A stretch of 10,014 nt of DNA from an uncultured Bacilli bacterium (GCA_944363865.1 CALVVN010000069.1:1-10014), one strand, 5' to 3'. Counted from the first letter of the stretch, positions 1 to 6,506 are shown. The notes: generated by a model not told the origin, from the sequence alone. Made by a program: numbers and translations.

Positions 1-2
1 AA

Positions 3-1184
3 ATAACGCAAGAGACAAAACCCGCACCAGTAGGAATATATGGATTCTTAGATTACTTTGTAAATGGTGAAACAAAAAGAGTTAGAATTAACAACATTCA
101 TTTAGAAGAAGATGCCGCAAGTTTAGATCACAAAGATAACACTTCAACAATAGATTATAACCGTGCTGGAGTTCCGTTACTTGAACTTGTAACATATCCT
201 GATTTTAGAAATGCAGAAGAAGCAGTATCTTTTTTAGAAACAATGAGAAGCATTTATCAATACGCAGGTATTAGTGAAGGCGATTCAAAAAAAGGACAAA
301 TAAGATGCGATGTAAACGTAAGCATAATGGATGCAGATTTAGATGAGACAAAAGAAGAAAACTGGGGGACTAAAATAGAAATAAAAAATGTAAACTCATT
401 TTCAGCAGTAAAAGATGCGATTAATTATGAAATTCAAAGACAAATAGAATTAAAAGAAACTGGGACATATGATGAAATGGAACAACAAACTAGAAGATGG
501 GATGACGAAAAACAAGAAACAGTTTATATGAGAAGTAAGGTAGATGCAATAGACTACAAATATTTTATTGAACCAAATATACCAAAATTCAAAGTGAAGC
601 AAGAATGGTTAGAAGAAATACGTTTATTAATTCCTGAATTACCAAATGAACGAAAAGAAAAATACATAAAAAAGTACAATCTAAGCACAAAAGATGCCGA
701 AACGCTAGTAAAAGAAAAAGACATTTCAGACTTTTTTGAAGAATGCATAAACTTAAACTGTGAACCAAAAGAAGCTTCAAACTGGATTACAACAAGATTA
801 TTAGGATATTTAAACAAACTTGAAAAAAACATTAAAGAAATATATATGACACCTGAAATGTTAACTGAAATATGTTTGACAGTAAAAAACGGAAAAATAT
901 CTACACAGCAGGCAAAAGAAGTTTTTACTTATGTATTAGAAGAACGCAAAACGCCACAAGAAATTATTAAAGAAAAAGGTTTTGAACAAAATAGTAATGA
1001 AGATGAAATCATTGAACTAGTGAATAAAATATTAGAAGAAAATGAAACTGCAGTAAATGATTATAAAAATGGAAAGACAAACATAATTGGTTATTTAGTC
1101 GGCCAAGTTTTAAAAGCATCAAAAGGTAAATTCAATCCAGGACTTACTGCAAAAATACTGAATGAAGAAATAAGAAAAAGGTGA
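3..1184 (+). CDS. gatB: Aspartyl/glutamyl-tRNA amidotransferase subunit B (5' end cut off)
   Basis: GatB is the kinase/transamidation subunit of the cytoplasmic GatCAB complex, which turns misacylated Glu-tRNA(Gln) and/or Asp-tRNA(Asn) into Gln-tRNA(Gln) or Asn-tRNA(Asn), using ammonia delivered from GatA. The reading frame is open from base 3, so the ATG at 243 is internal. About 393 residues are visible against a usual length near 475, so roughly 80 N-terminal residues lie outside. Seen in the fragment (fragment numbering): HLEEDA 33-38, NRAGVPLLE 53-61, RCDVNVS 101-107, GTKIEIKNVNSF 122-133, TRRWDD 163-168 and MRSKVDAIDYKYF 176-188, all in the family order. The Asn-rich, helical C-terminal part fits the GatB/YqeY tRNA-binding domain. 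It ends in tandem in-frame stops, TGA TAA. gatC and gatA are expected upstream. Confidence 0.96.
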   Translation: MTQETKPAPVGIYGFLDYFVNGETKRVRINNIHLEEDAASLDHKDNTSTIDYNRAGVPLLELVTYPDFRNAEEAVSFLETMRSIYQYAGISEGDSKKGQIRCDVNVSIMDADLDETKEENWGTKIEIKNVNSFSAVKDAINYEIQRQIELKETGTYDEMEQQTRRWDDEKQETVYMRSKVDAIDYKYFIEPNIPKFKVKQEWLEEIRLLIPELPNERKEKYIKKYNLSTKDAETLVKEKDISDFFEECINLNCEPKEASNWITTRLLGYLNKLEKNIKEIYMTPEMLTEICLTVKNGKISTQQAKEVFTYVLEERKTPQEIIKEKGFEQNSNEDEIIELVNKILEENETAVNDYKNGKTNIIGYLVGQVLKASKGKFNPGLTAKILNEEIRKR

Positions 1185-1189
1185 TAAAA

Positions 1190-1246
1190 ATGAACAAATA
1201 TAGGTCACATATAGTGAATTCACCAAATAAAGTATACGAAGAGTAA
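1190..1246 (+). CDS. 18-codon mini-ORF just after gatB, unknown
   Basis: An ATG lies 5 bases after the gatB stop, preceded by a purine-rich AAAAAGGTGA (1175-1184) that could act as a ribosome binding site. It encodes MNKYRSHIVNSPNKVYEE and stops at TAA. The first residues (M-N-K-Y-R-S-H) vaguely resemble the start of aspartyl-tRNA synthetases, which accompany gatCAB in some Clostridia, so it might be the stub of a deleted aspS. The match is only a few residues by eye. It may equally be a chance ORF in the operon tail. It lies upstream of the terminator at 1270-1305. Confidence 0.2.
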   Translation: MNKYRSHIVNSPNKVYEE

Positions 1247-1269
1247 TTAAGAGAAGTACATATAAAAAC

Positions 1270-1305
1270 AAGACAGAAATTATAAAAAATACTGTCTTTT
1301 TCTTT
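1270..1305 (+). terminator. Intrinsic terminator of the gatB transcript
   Basis: Stem AAGACAG (1270-1276) pairs with CTGTCTT (1292-1298) around a 15-base A/T-rich loop, followed by TTTTTCTTT (1297-1305). It lies between gatB and the rnr promoter. The loop is longer than ideal, hence moderate confidence. Confidence 0.6.
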
Positions 1306-1313
1306 ACATATTA

Positions 1314-1342
1314 TTTTTAAAAGGAAAAAATTATGTTATTAT
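1314..1342 (+). promoter_or_regulatory. Extended -10 promoter for rnr-smpB
   Basis: An extended -10, TG-T-TATTAT, spans 1334-1342. The -35 at 17-bp spacing is poor (TTTTTA, 1314-1319). The predicted start is near 1349, giving a leader of only about 12 bases before the TTG codon at 1361, with the ribosome binding site at its very 5' end. Confidence 0.5.
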
Positions 1343-1348
1343 ATATCT

Positions 1349-1354
1349 AGGTGG
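1349..1354 (+). promoter_or_regulatory. Ribosome binding site that selects the TTG start of rnr
   Basis: AGGTGG sits 6 bases before TTG 1361. No ATG in this frame has a comparable Shine-Dalgarno sequence close upstream, so the TTG start is preferred. Confidence 0.7.
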
Positions 1355-1360
1355 TCTAAA

Positions 1361-3472
1361 TTGAAAGAAAAAGTATTACAAGTAATAAAAGAATCTAACA
1401 AAAGCATTGATGCAATAAAAATAATGAGAACTATAAAAGATAATTATACGCGAGAAGACTTAGAGTCAGTATTAGCGAGCATTGATGAACTATTAAAAGA
1501 AGGAAAAATAGTATCTAAAAGAAATAATTGCTATATGCCAATTGAAAGAAGTAAATTCAAAAAAGGAATAATTGAAATTACAAAATCTGGTAATGGATAC
1601 GTATTATTACCTGAGAGAGACTTATTCATAAATAGGCAAAACCTTAGAGGTGCAGCTGATGGTGACACTGTAATATGCGAAGTGACTAAAAATAGATATG
1701 ACAAGTACGAAGGCAAAGTAAAAAGAGTAATAAAGAGAAGTTTAAGTGGAGCACTTGCAGAAGTATTAATAGATAATGATGGAAATTATTCGTTAAAAAT
1801 GCTAGTCGATTTACCATTTTCAGTAGTGTTAGATGATGGAGAAGAAGTAGGACTTTTAGATGGCGAAATTGTAAAACTAGAAGTTGTAAGTGAAGTTGGA
1901 AATATAATGTATGCAAAAGTCAAATCAAGAGTAGGACATAAAAATAGTCCAGATATAGATATACTAAAAATAGTTGCTGAATTTGACATACCTTATGAAT
2001 TTAGTGAAGAAGCATTAAAAGAAGCTAGAGAAATGCCAAAGGAAGTATTACCAAAAGATTTTGAAGGCAGAAGAGATTTACGAGACAAGATAATATTCAC
2101 TATAGATGGAAGTGATACTAAAGATATAGATGACGCAATCAGTTTAGATATATTACCAAATGGAAACTATCTACTAGGAGTACATATTGCAGATGTAAGT
2201 CATTATGTAAAAGAAGGTAGTGTTTTAAAACAAGAGGCGTTGGAAAGAGGAAATTCAGTATATTTAGCTGATAGAGTTATTCCTATGTTACCGATAGAAC
2301 TTTCAAATGGAATTTGTTCTTTAAATCCTAATGTTGATAGATGCGCGATGAGCATAGAAATGGAAATTGACAAAGAAGGCAACGTAGTAAAAAAAGATTT
2401 ATTTAGAAGTATAATAAAATCTAGAAAGAAAATGACTTACGAAAGTGTAAATAAGATATTAAAAGGAGAATGCGAAGAAGAATACAAACCATATGAACAA
2501 ACATTATTAAAAATGCATGAATTATCTTTAATATTAAAAGAAAATAAAAGAAGACGCGGAGAAATAGACTTTTTATCTAGCGAAGTAAAACTAATTGTAG
2601 ATGAAAATGGTAAAGTAACTGATATAAAGAAAAGAGTGCAAGACGTAGCAGAAGAATTAATAGAAAACTTTATGGTTGTTGCAAACGAAAGCGTAAGTAG
2701 AACAATGACTGATCACAATGTACCATCAATATACAGAGTACACGGAACACCTGCACCAAAAAAAATAAAAGAGTTTTTAGAGTTTGCAAATGTACTTGGA
2801 TGCAGAGTGCAAGGAAAAATTGACTATAACAACGTAACACCAAAAGATGTACAAAATATACTAAAACAACTAGAAGATAATGATGCGTATGTCACATTAA
2901 ATAGGCAACTCCTTAGATGTATGCAAAAAGCAGTGTATGACACAGCTAATATAGGACATTTTGGAATAGCAAGTAGGGATTACACACACTTTACTTCGCC
3001 AATACGTAGATTTAGTGATTTAGAACTACATTACATCATTGGAGAAACAATATTCAAAAAAAGCAATAACACTTTTAATGAAGTACTAAAACAAACACTT
3101 CCATATATTACAGATCACGTTTCAGAAACAGAAAGAATTGCAGATGATTGTGAAAGAGAAGTAAATGATATGAAAATTGCAGAATACATGGAAGGACATA
3201 TCGGAGAAGAATACGATGCAATTATAGATGGAATGTTAAAAAACGGGTTCTTTGTAGAAACAGATAATATGGTAAGTGGACTAGTCAAACTAGAAACTTT
3301 GGACGATTACTACATATTTAGAGAAGATTTAATGGCGTATGTTGACAAAAAGAAAAAAGTTGCATTTCGCTTAGGAGATAAAGTAAGAGTAGAATGCATA
3401 GGCGCTAATAAAGAAGAAAGAACAGTAGATTTTACATTGGTAAAAAAGGTGCAAAATGGAAATAATCAATAG
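1361..3472 (+). CDS. rnr: Ribonuclease R (3'-5' exoribonuclease)
   Basis: RNase R processively degrades structured RNA from the 3' end, matures or removes rRNA and mRNA fragments, and degrades non-stop mRNA after trans-translation. The 703-residue protein shows the family order: N-terminal winged-helix region (about 1-60), cold-shock domains (about 65-200), an RNB catalytic domain (about 235-560) and a C-terminal S1 domain (about 612-697). The metal-binding aspartates are in DGSDTKDIDDA (D249, D255, D257, D258), and the second RNB signature YTHFTSPIRRFSDL spans 541-554. The length is normal for Bacillota, without the long basic tail of the E. coli enzyme. Start is TTG, chosen for its AGGTGG site. 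Its last 17 bases overlap smpB, implying translational coupling. Third codon positions are strongly A-biased. Confidence 0.97.
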   Translation: MKEKVLQVIKESNKSIDAIKIMRTIKDNYTREDLESVLASIDELLKEGKIVSKRNNCYMPIERSKFKKGIIEITKSGNGYVLLPERDLFINRQNLRGAADGDTVICEVTKNRYDKYEGKVKRVIKRSLSGALAEVLIDNDGNYSLKMLVDLPFSVVLDDGEEVGLLDGEIVKLEVVSEVGNIMYAKVKSRVGHKNSPDIDILKIVAEFDIPYEFSEEALKEAREMPKEVLPKDFEGRRDLRDKIIFTIDGSDTKDIDDAISLDILPNGNYLLGVHIADVSHYVKEGSVLKQEALERGNSVYLADRVIPMLPIELSNGICSLNPNVDRCAMSIEMEIDKEGNVVKKDLFRSIIKSRKKMTYESVNKILKGECEEEYKPYEQTLLKMHELSLILKENKRRRGEIDFLSSEVKLIVDENGKVTDIKKRVQDVAEELIENFMVVANESVSRTMTDHNVPSIYRVHGTPAPKKIKEFLEFANVLGCRVQGKIDYNNVTPKDVQNILKQLEDNDAYVTLNRQLLRCMQKAVYDTANIGHFGIASRDYTHFTSPIRRFSDLELHYIIGETIFKKSNNTFNEVLKQTLPYITDHVSETERIADDCEREVNDMKIAEYMEGHIGEEYDAIIDGMLKNGFFVETDNMVSGLVKLETLDDYYIFREDLMAYVDKKKKVAFRLGDKVRVECIGANKEERTVDFTLVKKVQNGNNQ

Positions 3473-3884
3473 AAAAGCTAGTTTTAATTACACTATAATA
3501 GACGAATACGAATGCGGTATTGAATTAAAGGGAACTGAAATAAAGAGCATAAGAAAAGGTTCAGCAAATTTCAATGACTGCTACGGAAGAATTAAAAACG
3601 GAGAAGTATTTCTAATAAATATGTACATTGCAAAATATGAAGAAGGCAATATTTTTAATCATGAAGAAACAAGAGAAAGAAAACTTTTGCTACATAAAAA
3701 TGAAATAAAGCGAATAGAAAAAGAAATAACACTTAACAAATATACGCTTGTACCATTAAAATTATATTTTAAAAGAGGAAAAGCAAAAATAATATTAGGA
3801 TTAGCTAAAGGCAAAAAATTATATGATAAAAGACAAACAATTAAAGAAAGAGATTTAAAAAGAAATATGAGCAAAGAGTGTTAA
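3456..3884 (+). CDS. smpB: SsrA (tmRNA)-binding protein SmpB
   Basis: SmpB is the small beta-barrel protein that carries tmRNA to ribosomes stalled on broken mRNA and mimics the missing codon-anticodon pairing. The 142-residue product has the expected features: NRKASFNY near the start, EYECGIELKGTEIKSIRKG (17-35) matching the family GI.LTGTEVKSLR core, and the C-terminal KGKKLYDKRQTIKERD, which enters the decoding centre. It is a little shorter than the usual 150-160 residues, mostly because the N-terminal lead-in is short. It overlaps rnr by 17 bases in another frame, with AAAAAAGGTG (3442-3451) inside the rnr end as ribosome binding site. The rnr-smpB pair is conserved in Bacillota. No terminator is evident after it, so read-through into rpmG is possible. 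Confidence 0.95.
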   Translation: MEIINRKASFNYTIIDEYECGIELKGTEIKSIRKGSANFNDCYGRIKNGEVFLINMYIAKYEEGNIFNHEETRERKLLLHKNEIKRIEKEITLNKYTLVPLKLYFKRGKAKIILGLAKGKKLYDKRQTIKERDLKRNMSKEC

Positions 3885-3890
3885 AAATAT

Positions 3891-3918
3891 TTGATTTAAT
3901 AATTAAACGTGATATAAT
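3891..3918 (+). promoter_or_regulatory. SigA-type promoter for rpmG-efp
   Basis: -35 TTGATT (3891-3896), 16-bp spacer, extended -10 TG-A-TATAAT (3910-3918). The spacer carries a small dyad, TTTAAT-A-ATTAAA (3895-3907). The predicted start near 3925 gives a leader of about 19 bases with AAGGAGGG at 3930-3937. Confidence 0.8.
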
Positions 3919-3943
3919 ACATATGATTTAAGGAGGGATAAAA

Positions 3944-4114
3944 ATGGCAAAAAAAGAAAATAGAGAAGGTGTAGCATTACAATGTACTGAATGTAAAACA
4001 ATAGGTTATGTTACAAGTAAGAACAAAAAAAACACTGAAGAAAAATTAGAAATAAATAAATATTGCAAAAAATGCAATAAAACAACTCTACATAAAGAAA
4101 GAAAGGTTGATTAA
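3944..4114 (+). CDS. rpmG: 50S ribosomal protein L33, zinc-binding form
   Basis: A 56-residue basic protein starting MAKKENREGVALQC, the typical bL33 pattern, a component of the large ribosomal subunit near the E site. Four cysteines form two CxxC knuckles (C14/C17 and C41/C44), so this is the zinc-binding C+ form rather than the Cys-free form made under zinc limitation. ATG follows a strong AAGGAGGG at 3930-3937 and its own promoter at 3891-3918. The gene ends 2 bases before efp, so the two are co-transcribed. Pairing of rpmG with efp is not the usual arrangement; rpmG more often sits near secE/nusG or other ribosomal genes. Confidence 0.95.
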   Translation: MAKKENREGVALQCTECKTIGYVTSKNKKNTEEKLEINKYCKKCNKTTLHKERKVD

Positions 4115-4116
4115 TA

Positions 4117-4674
4117 ATGATAAATGTAAACGATATTAAAAATGGAATGACAATATTACATGAAGGAAACATTTATCAAGTAATTGAATTTCAACATGTT
4201 AAACCTGGTAAAGGTAGTGCATTTGTTAGAACAAAACTAAAAAATCTAAGGTCAAATTCTACTATCGATGTTACATTTAATGCAGGAATTAAAATAGAAA
4301 AAGCGCATGTTACAAAAACAGAACTTCAGTATTTATATAATCAAGGTGATATATATGTATTTATGGATAATAGTACATATGAACAAATTGAAATACATAA
4401 AGATAAATTAGAAAATGAAATAAAATTTTTAAAAGAAGGCTTAAATGTTTTAGTAATGAATTACGAAGGAGAAATAATTGGTATAGATTTACCAGAAAAA
4501 ATCTCATACAAAGTAACTGAAACAGAACAAGCTGTAAAAGGTAACACAACAAGTGGAGCATTAAAAGACGCAACGATAGAAACCGGTTATACATTAAAAG
4601 TACCTTTATTTATAAGTGAAGGAGAAGAAATTATTATAACAACTAGAGATGGTAAATACTCTAGCAGGGCATAA
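4117..4674 (+). CDS. efp: Translation elongation factor P
   Basis: EF-P enters the ribosomal E site and speeds peptide-bond formation at polyproline stretches, relieving stalled ribosomes. The 185-residue product has the normal length and three OB-like beta domains. The N-terminal KOW-like domain carries the loop PGKGSAFVRTKLKN (30-43), with the conserved Lys32 at the tip, the residue that is post-translationally modified in family members. The C-terminal signature EGEEIIITTRDGKYSSRA (168-185) closely matches the EF-P signature near its end. Start ATG is 2 bases after rpmG, with AGAAAGG (4099-4105) as ribosome binding site inside the rpmG end. Codon use is less A-biased than in gatB or rnr, as expected for a well-expressed gene. 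The terminator stem at 4667-4684 overlaps its stop codon. Confidence 0.97.
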   Translation: MINVNDIKNGMTILHEGNIYQVIEFQHVKPGKGSAFVRTKLKNLRSNSTIDVTFNAGIKIEKAHVTKTELQYLYNQGDIYVFMDNSTYEQIEIHKDKLENEIKFLKEGLNVLVMNYEGEIIGIDLPEKISYKVTETEQAVKGNTTSGALKDATIETGYTLKVPLFISEGEEIIITTRDGKYSSRA

Positions 4675-4691
4675 ATATATGTCCTTTTTTT
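4667..4691 (+). terminator. Intrinsic terminator of rpmG-efp, overlapping the efp stop
   Basis: GGGCATA (4667-4673) pairs with TATGTCC (4678-4684), one G-U pair, loop AATA, followed by seven T (4685-4691). The efp TAA (4672-4674) lies in the 5' arm. Confidence 0.85.
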
Positions 4692-4738
4692 ATTTATAAA
4701 AAATTTACTATAATATTCAAAAAATGATATTCTAAGTT

Positions 4739-4767
4739 TTGTTAATATTAAAATTTTATGATATTAT
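4739..4767 (+). promoter_or_regulatory. SigA-type promoter facing a non-coding, structured stretch
   Basis: -35 TTGTTA (4739-4744), 17-bp spacer, extended -10 TG-A-TATTAT (4759-4767); predicted start near 4774. The next credible start codon on this strand is at 4948, about 175 bases on, behind a second promoter. The likely product is therefore a small RNA or a long leader. Confidence 0.7.
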
Positions 4768-4773
4768 ATACAC

Positions 4774-4900
4774 AACAAAAAGACGCGAAATTTCTAAAAT
4801 TTTAAAAATCTAGAAATAATGCGTTAAATTGTAATAATGTTGGTGTAGTTACGCGGTGATAACTACTTATCTAATTGTTTGCACAATGCTAAAATTTTTT
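4774..4900 (+). ncRNA. Candidate small RNA or structured leader, class unknown
   Basis: Downstream of the promoter at 4739-4767 lie three successive stem-loops. Stem 1: ATTTCTA (4789-4795) with TAGAAAT (4811-4817), with outer ACGC (4783-4786)/GCGT (4821-4824). Stem 2: GTAGTTA (4845-4851) with TAACTAC (4860-4866), a perfect 7-bp stem with loop CGCGGTGA. Stem 3: ATTGT (4874-4878) with ACAAT (4883-4887), followed by GCTAAAA and six T (4895-4900), a weak terminator. No ORF over 10 codons with a ribosome binding site is present. It does not match by eye a riboswitch, T-box, 6S RNA or tmRNA. The 3' end is uncertain; transcription could continue into 4948. Confidence 0.4.
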
Positions 4901-4912
4901 GGAGTAATTTAG

Positions 4913-4941
4913 TTGTTCAAGTCTTGTAATGATGTTACAAT
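4913..4941 (+). promoter_or_regulatory. Promoter predicted to give a leaderless mRNA, with overlapping operator-like dyad
   Basis: -35 TTGTTC (4913-4918), 17-bp spacer, extended -10 TG-T-TACAAT (4933-4941). Counting -7 at 4941 puts +1 at 4948, the A of the ATG. A perfect dyad, TTGTAA-TGATG-TTACAA (4924-4940), covers the spacer and most of the -10, the position expected of a repressor operator. A related sequence TTGTAATAATGTT lies at 4829-4841. Confidence 0.65.
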
Positions 4942-4947
4942 ATACAC

Positions 4948-5955
4948 ATGAATAGAGAAAAGTTAAAACAAGAATTAGAAAAAAAATATAAAAGTTTAAA
5001 AACGTATGAAGAAAAACTAATTTGTGTCTATGAAATAATAATGCAAAGTCAAAAGTATTACTTAGATTACGTAGGTAAATCTAGAATAATTAATTTAGAC
5101 GAACTACTAGATAAAATAAAAACAGTAAATAGTGATAGTGAGTTTATAGATTTTTTAGAAGATGAACTTATAAGTAAACTTGATGCTGGACATTTACTAC
5201 TTAAACCTAATGAAGAAATAATTAACTATGAACTATTACCAAAAGAAATAATAGAGCAGAAACGTGAAAAAGATTTGGAATCAAATACGCGTTTTGAAAT
5301 AAAAGATGGTGTGGCAGTTATAACAATACCTAGTTTTTCGAGACAGCACTTTGTAAAAGAAAGCGAACAGGATGTATATAAAGACATAGAACGTTACTTA
5401 AAAGAAAACGAAGTAGAAGACATAATTATTGACATAAGAGGTAATGGTGGTGGAACAGACGAATACTTTAAAATGTTACTTCAAATTTTAAGTAATAGAG
5501 ATTTAACATCTAATAATATGTTTAGAAATTTATTTACTAATCACAATGAAAATCATAGTTATGTTATAAAAGGAAATAAAAATAATAGAAATTATAATAT
5601 TTATTTATTGGTAGATAATAAGGTTTTTTCATCGGCTGAAGCATTCGCTAGATGTTTAAAAGATAACAACTTTGCAACACTTATAGGTGAACCTACAAGA
5701 GGCGAAGGCTGTGGCTTAACACCTATATCCATTGTGTTATCAAATGAATTATACAACGGGAAAAATAAAAAAGATTTTATTTCTTTACACGGAATAAATA
5801 TGACTTTTCCAATAGAAGCACCAATCAATGAACGTGGAGAAATTGATTATGAACACTTTTATAATACAAAACCAGATATTACATGTTTAAGTAGTGAAGC
5901 AATGGAAGTTGCGCTTGGAATTATAAAAGAGAATAAAAATATAAATAATTTTTAA
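4948..5955 (+). CDS. S41-family (C-terminal processing/tricorn-like) peptidase, cytoplasmic
   Basis: A 335-residue protein with the S41 serine peptidase core but no signal peptide, transmembrane segment or PDZ domain, so probably cytoplasmic. Seen: a helical N-terminal region (1-75), DAGH (79-82) at the place of the S41 DGH motif, IDIRGNGGG (161-169), and VFSSAEAFARCLKDNNFATLIGEPTRGEG in two blocks (226-241, 242-254). Ser228 aligns with the nucleophile of CtpA/Tsp enzymes. Exactly 25 residues later, where those enzymes carry the catalytic Lys, this protein has Glu253. His82 is retained, so a tricorn-like Ser-His mechanism is more likely, or the protein is a non-catalytic relative. There is no Shine-Dalgarno sequence before ATG 4948, an in-frame TGA at 4930-4932 excludes a longer form, and the predicted mRNA start is the ATG itself. 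Substrate unknown; a role in sporulation is suggested only by position. Confidence 0.82.
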   Translation: MNREKLKQELEKKYKSLKTYEEKLICVYEIIMQSQKYYLDYVGKSRIINLDELLDKIKTVNSDSEFIDFLEDELISKLDAGHLLLKPNEEIINYELLPKEIIEQKREKDLESNTRFEIKDGVAVITIPSFSRQHFVKESEQDVYKDIERYLKENEVEDIIIDIRGNGGGTDEYFKMLLQILSNRDLTSNNMFRNLFTNHNENHSYVIKGNKNNRNYNIYLLVDNKVFSSAEAFARCLKDNNFATLIGEPTRGEGCGLTPISIVLSNELYNGKNKKDFISLHGINMTFPIEAPINERGEIDYEHFYNTKPDITCLSSEAMEVALGIIKENKNINNF

Positions 5956-6011
5956 ATTATTCATAAAATCTTCTAAAAAAAATATATATTATTGAAACGG
6001 AGGATTTTATT

Positions 6012-6506
6012 ATGATAAATAAGCAAAGTTTATGGTTTGTCACATTATTAAGTTTAGTACTAGTATTAGGAGTATATTATGTTACAATGCCAAATGACTT
6101 ATTAAAAACAGAAAAAACAGAAAATGTAAACAGCGAGGTAACAATAGATGTAGAAGAAAATGATATGTTAGTAGCATTAAGAGTTGAAAGAGATGAAGAA
6201 GTTGCAAGTAAAATGGATGATTTGGAGACAATATTAACTAGTGAAACATCTACAACAGATGAAAAAAATAATGCGTTTGAAGAATTAAAACTATTAAATC
6301 TCAACATAGGAAAAGAAGAAGAAATAGAAACGCTCATATTAGATACATATAAAATCAAAAGTTACGTTGAAATAAACAATGACCAAATAAAAGTGGTTGT
6401 AAATTCAAGCGAGCATGATTCAAAATTAGCAAATGACATAATGAGAACAATACAAAGTAAGTTTGATGAAAAAATGTACATAACGATAAAATTTGAAACT
6501 AACTAG
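6012..6506 (+). CDS. spoIIIAH: Stage III sporulation protein AH-like
   Basis: SpoIIIAH is a mother-cell membrane protein whose extracellular domain binds forespore SpoIIQ and helps form the channel between the two compartments during engulfment. The 164-residue product begins MINKQSLWFVTLLSLVLVLG, very like Bacillus SpoIIIAH, with one membrane helix (about 7-26). A short acidic linker (30-50) and helices with LRVERDEEVASKMDDLETIL (56-75) follow. The C-terminal ring-building domain (YscJ/FliF-like, about 101-162) ends in MYITIKFETN. It is shorter than the 218-residue B. subtilis protein, almost all in the linker. Start ATG has GGAGG at 5999-6003. Unlike the classical arrangement it is not the last gene of a spoIIIA operon, since an S41-like gene precedes it. 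Bases 5961-5989 hold a poor match to a SigE promoter. Confidence 0.88.
   Translation: MINKQSLWFVTLLSLVLVLGVYYVTMPNDLLKTEKTENVNSEVTIDVEENDMLVALRVERDEEVASKMDDLETILTSETSTTDEKNNAFEELKLLNLNIGKEEEIETLILDTYKIKSYVEINNDQIKVVVNSSEHDSKLANDIMRTIQSKFDEKMYITIKFETN

Noticed and set aside
554..832. Minus-strand ORFs within gatB (554-832, 589-780)
   Set aside because: Phe/Ser/Leu-rich translations antisense to a clear conserved gene, with no ribosome binding site; shadows of A-rich coding.
1182..1187. gatB ends TGA TAA, hinting that TGA might encode Trp as in Mycoplasma
   Set aside because: All Trp codons seen in gatB and tkt are TGG, and no gene needs TGA read as sense. Tandem stops are common, so the standard code fits.
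1686..1989. Minus-strand ORFs within rnr
   Set aside because: Low-complexity Leu/His/Ser-rich shadows of the conserved RNase R frame.
3885..4947. tmRNA (ssrA) near smpB
   Set aside because: No tRNA-Ala-like ends, TTCGACAGGG-type 5' motif or tag reading frame seen in the non-coding stretches; ssrA is probably elsewhere.
5944..5961. Perfect dyad AATAATTT-TT-AAATTATT across the S41-like stop codon
   Set aside because: Only A/T pairs and no following T run, so a poor terminator; expected by chance in such AT-rich DNA.
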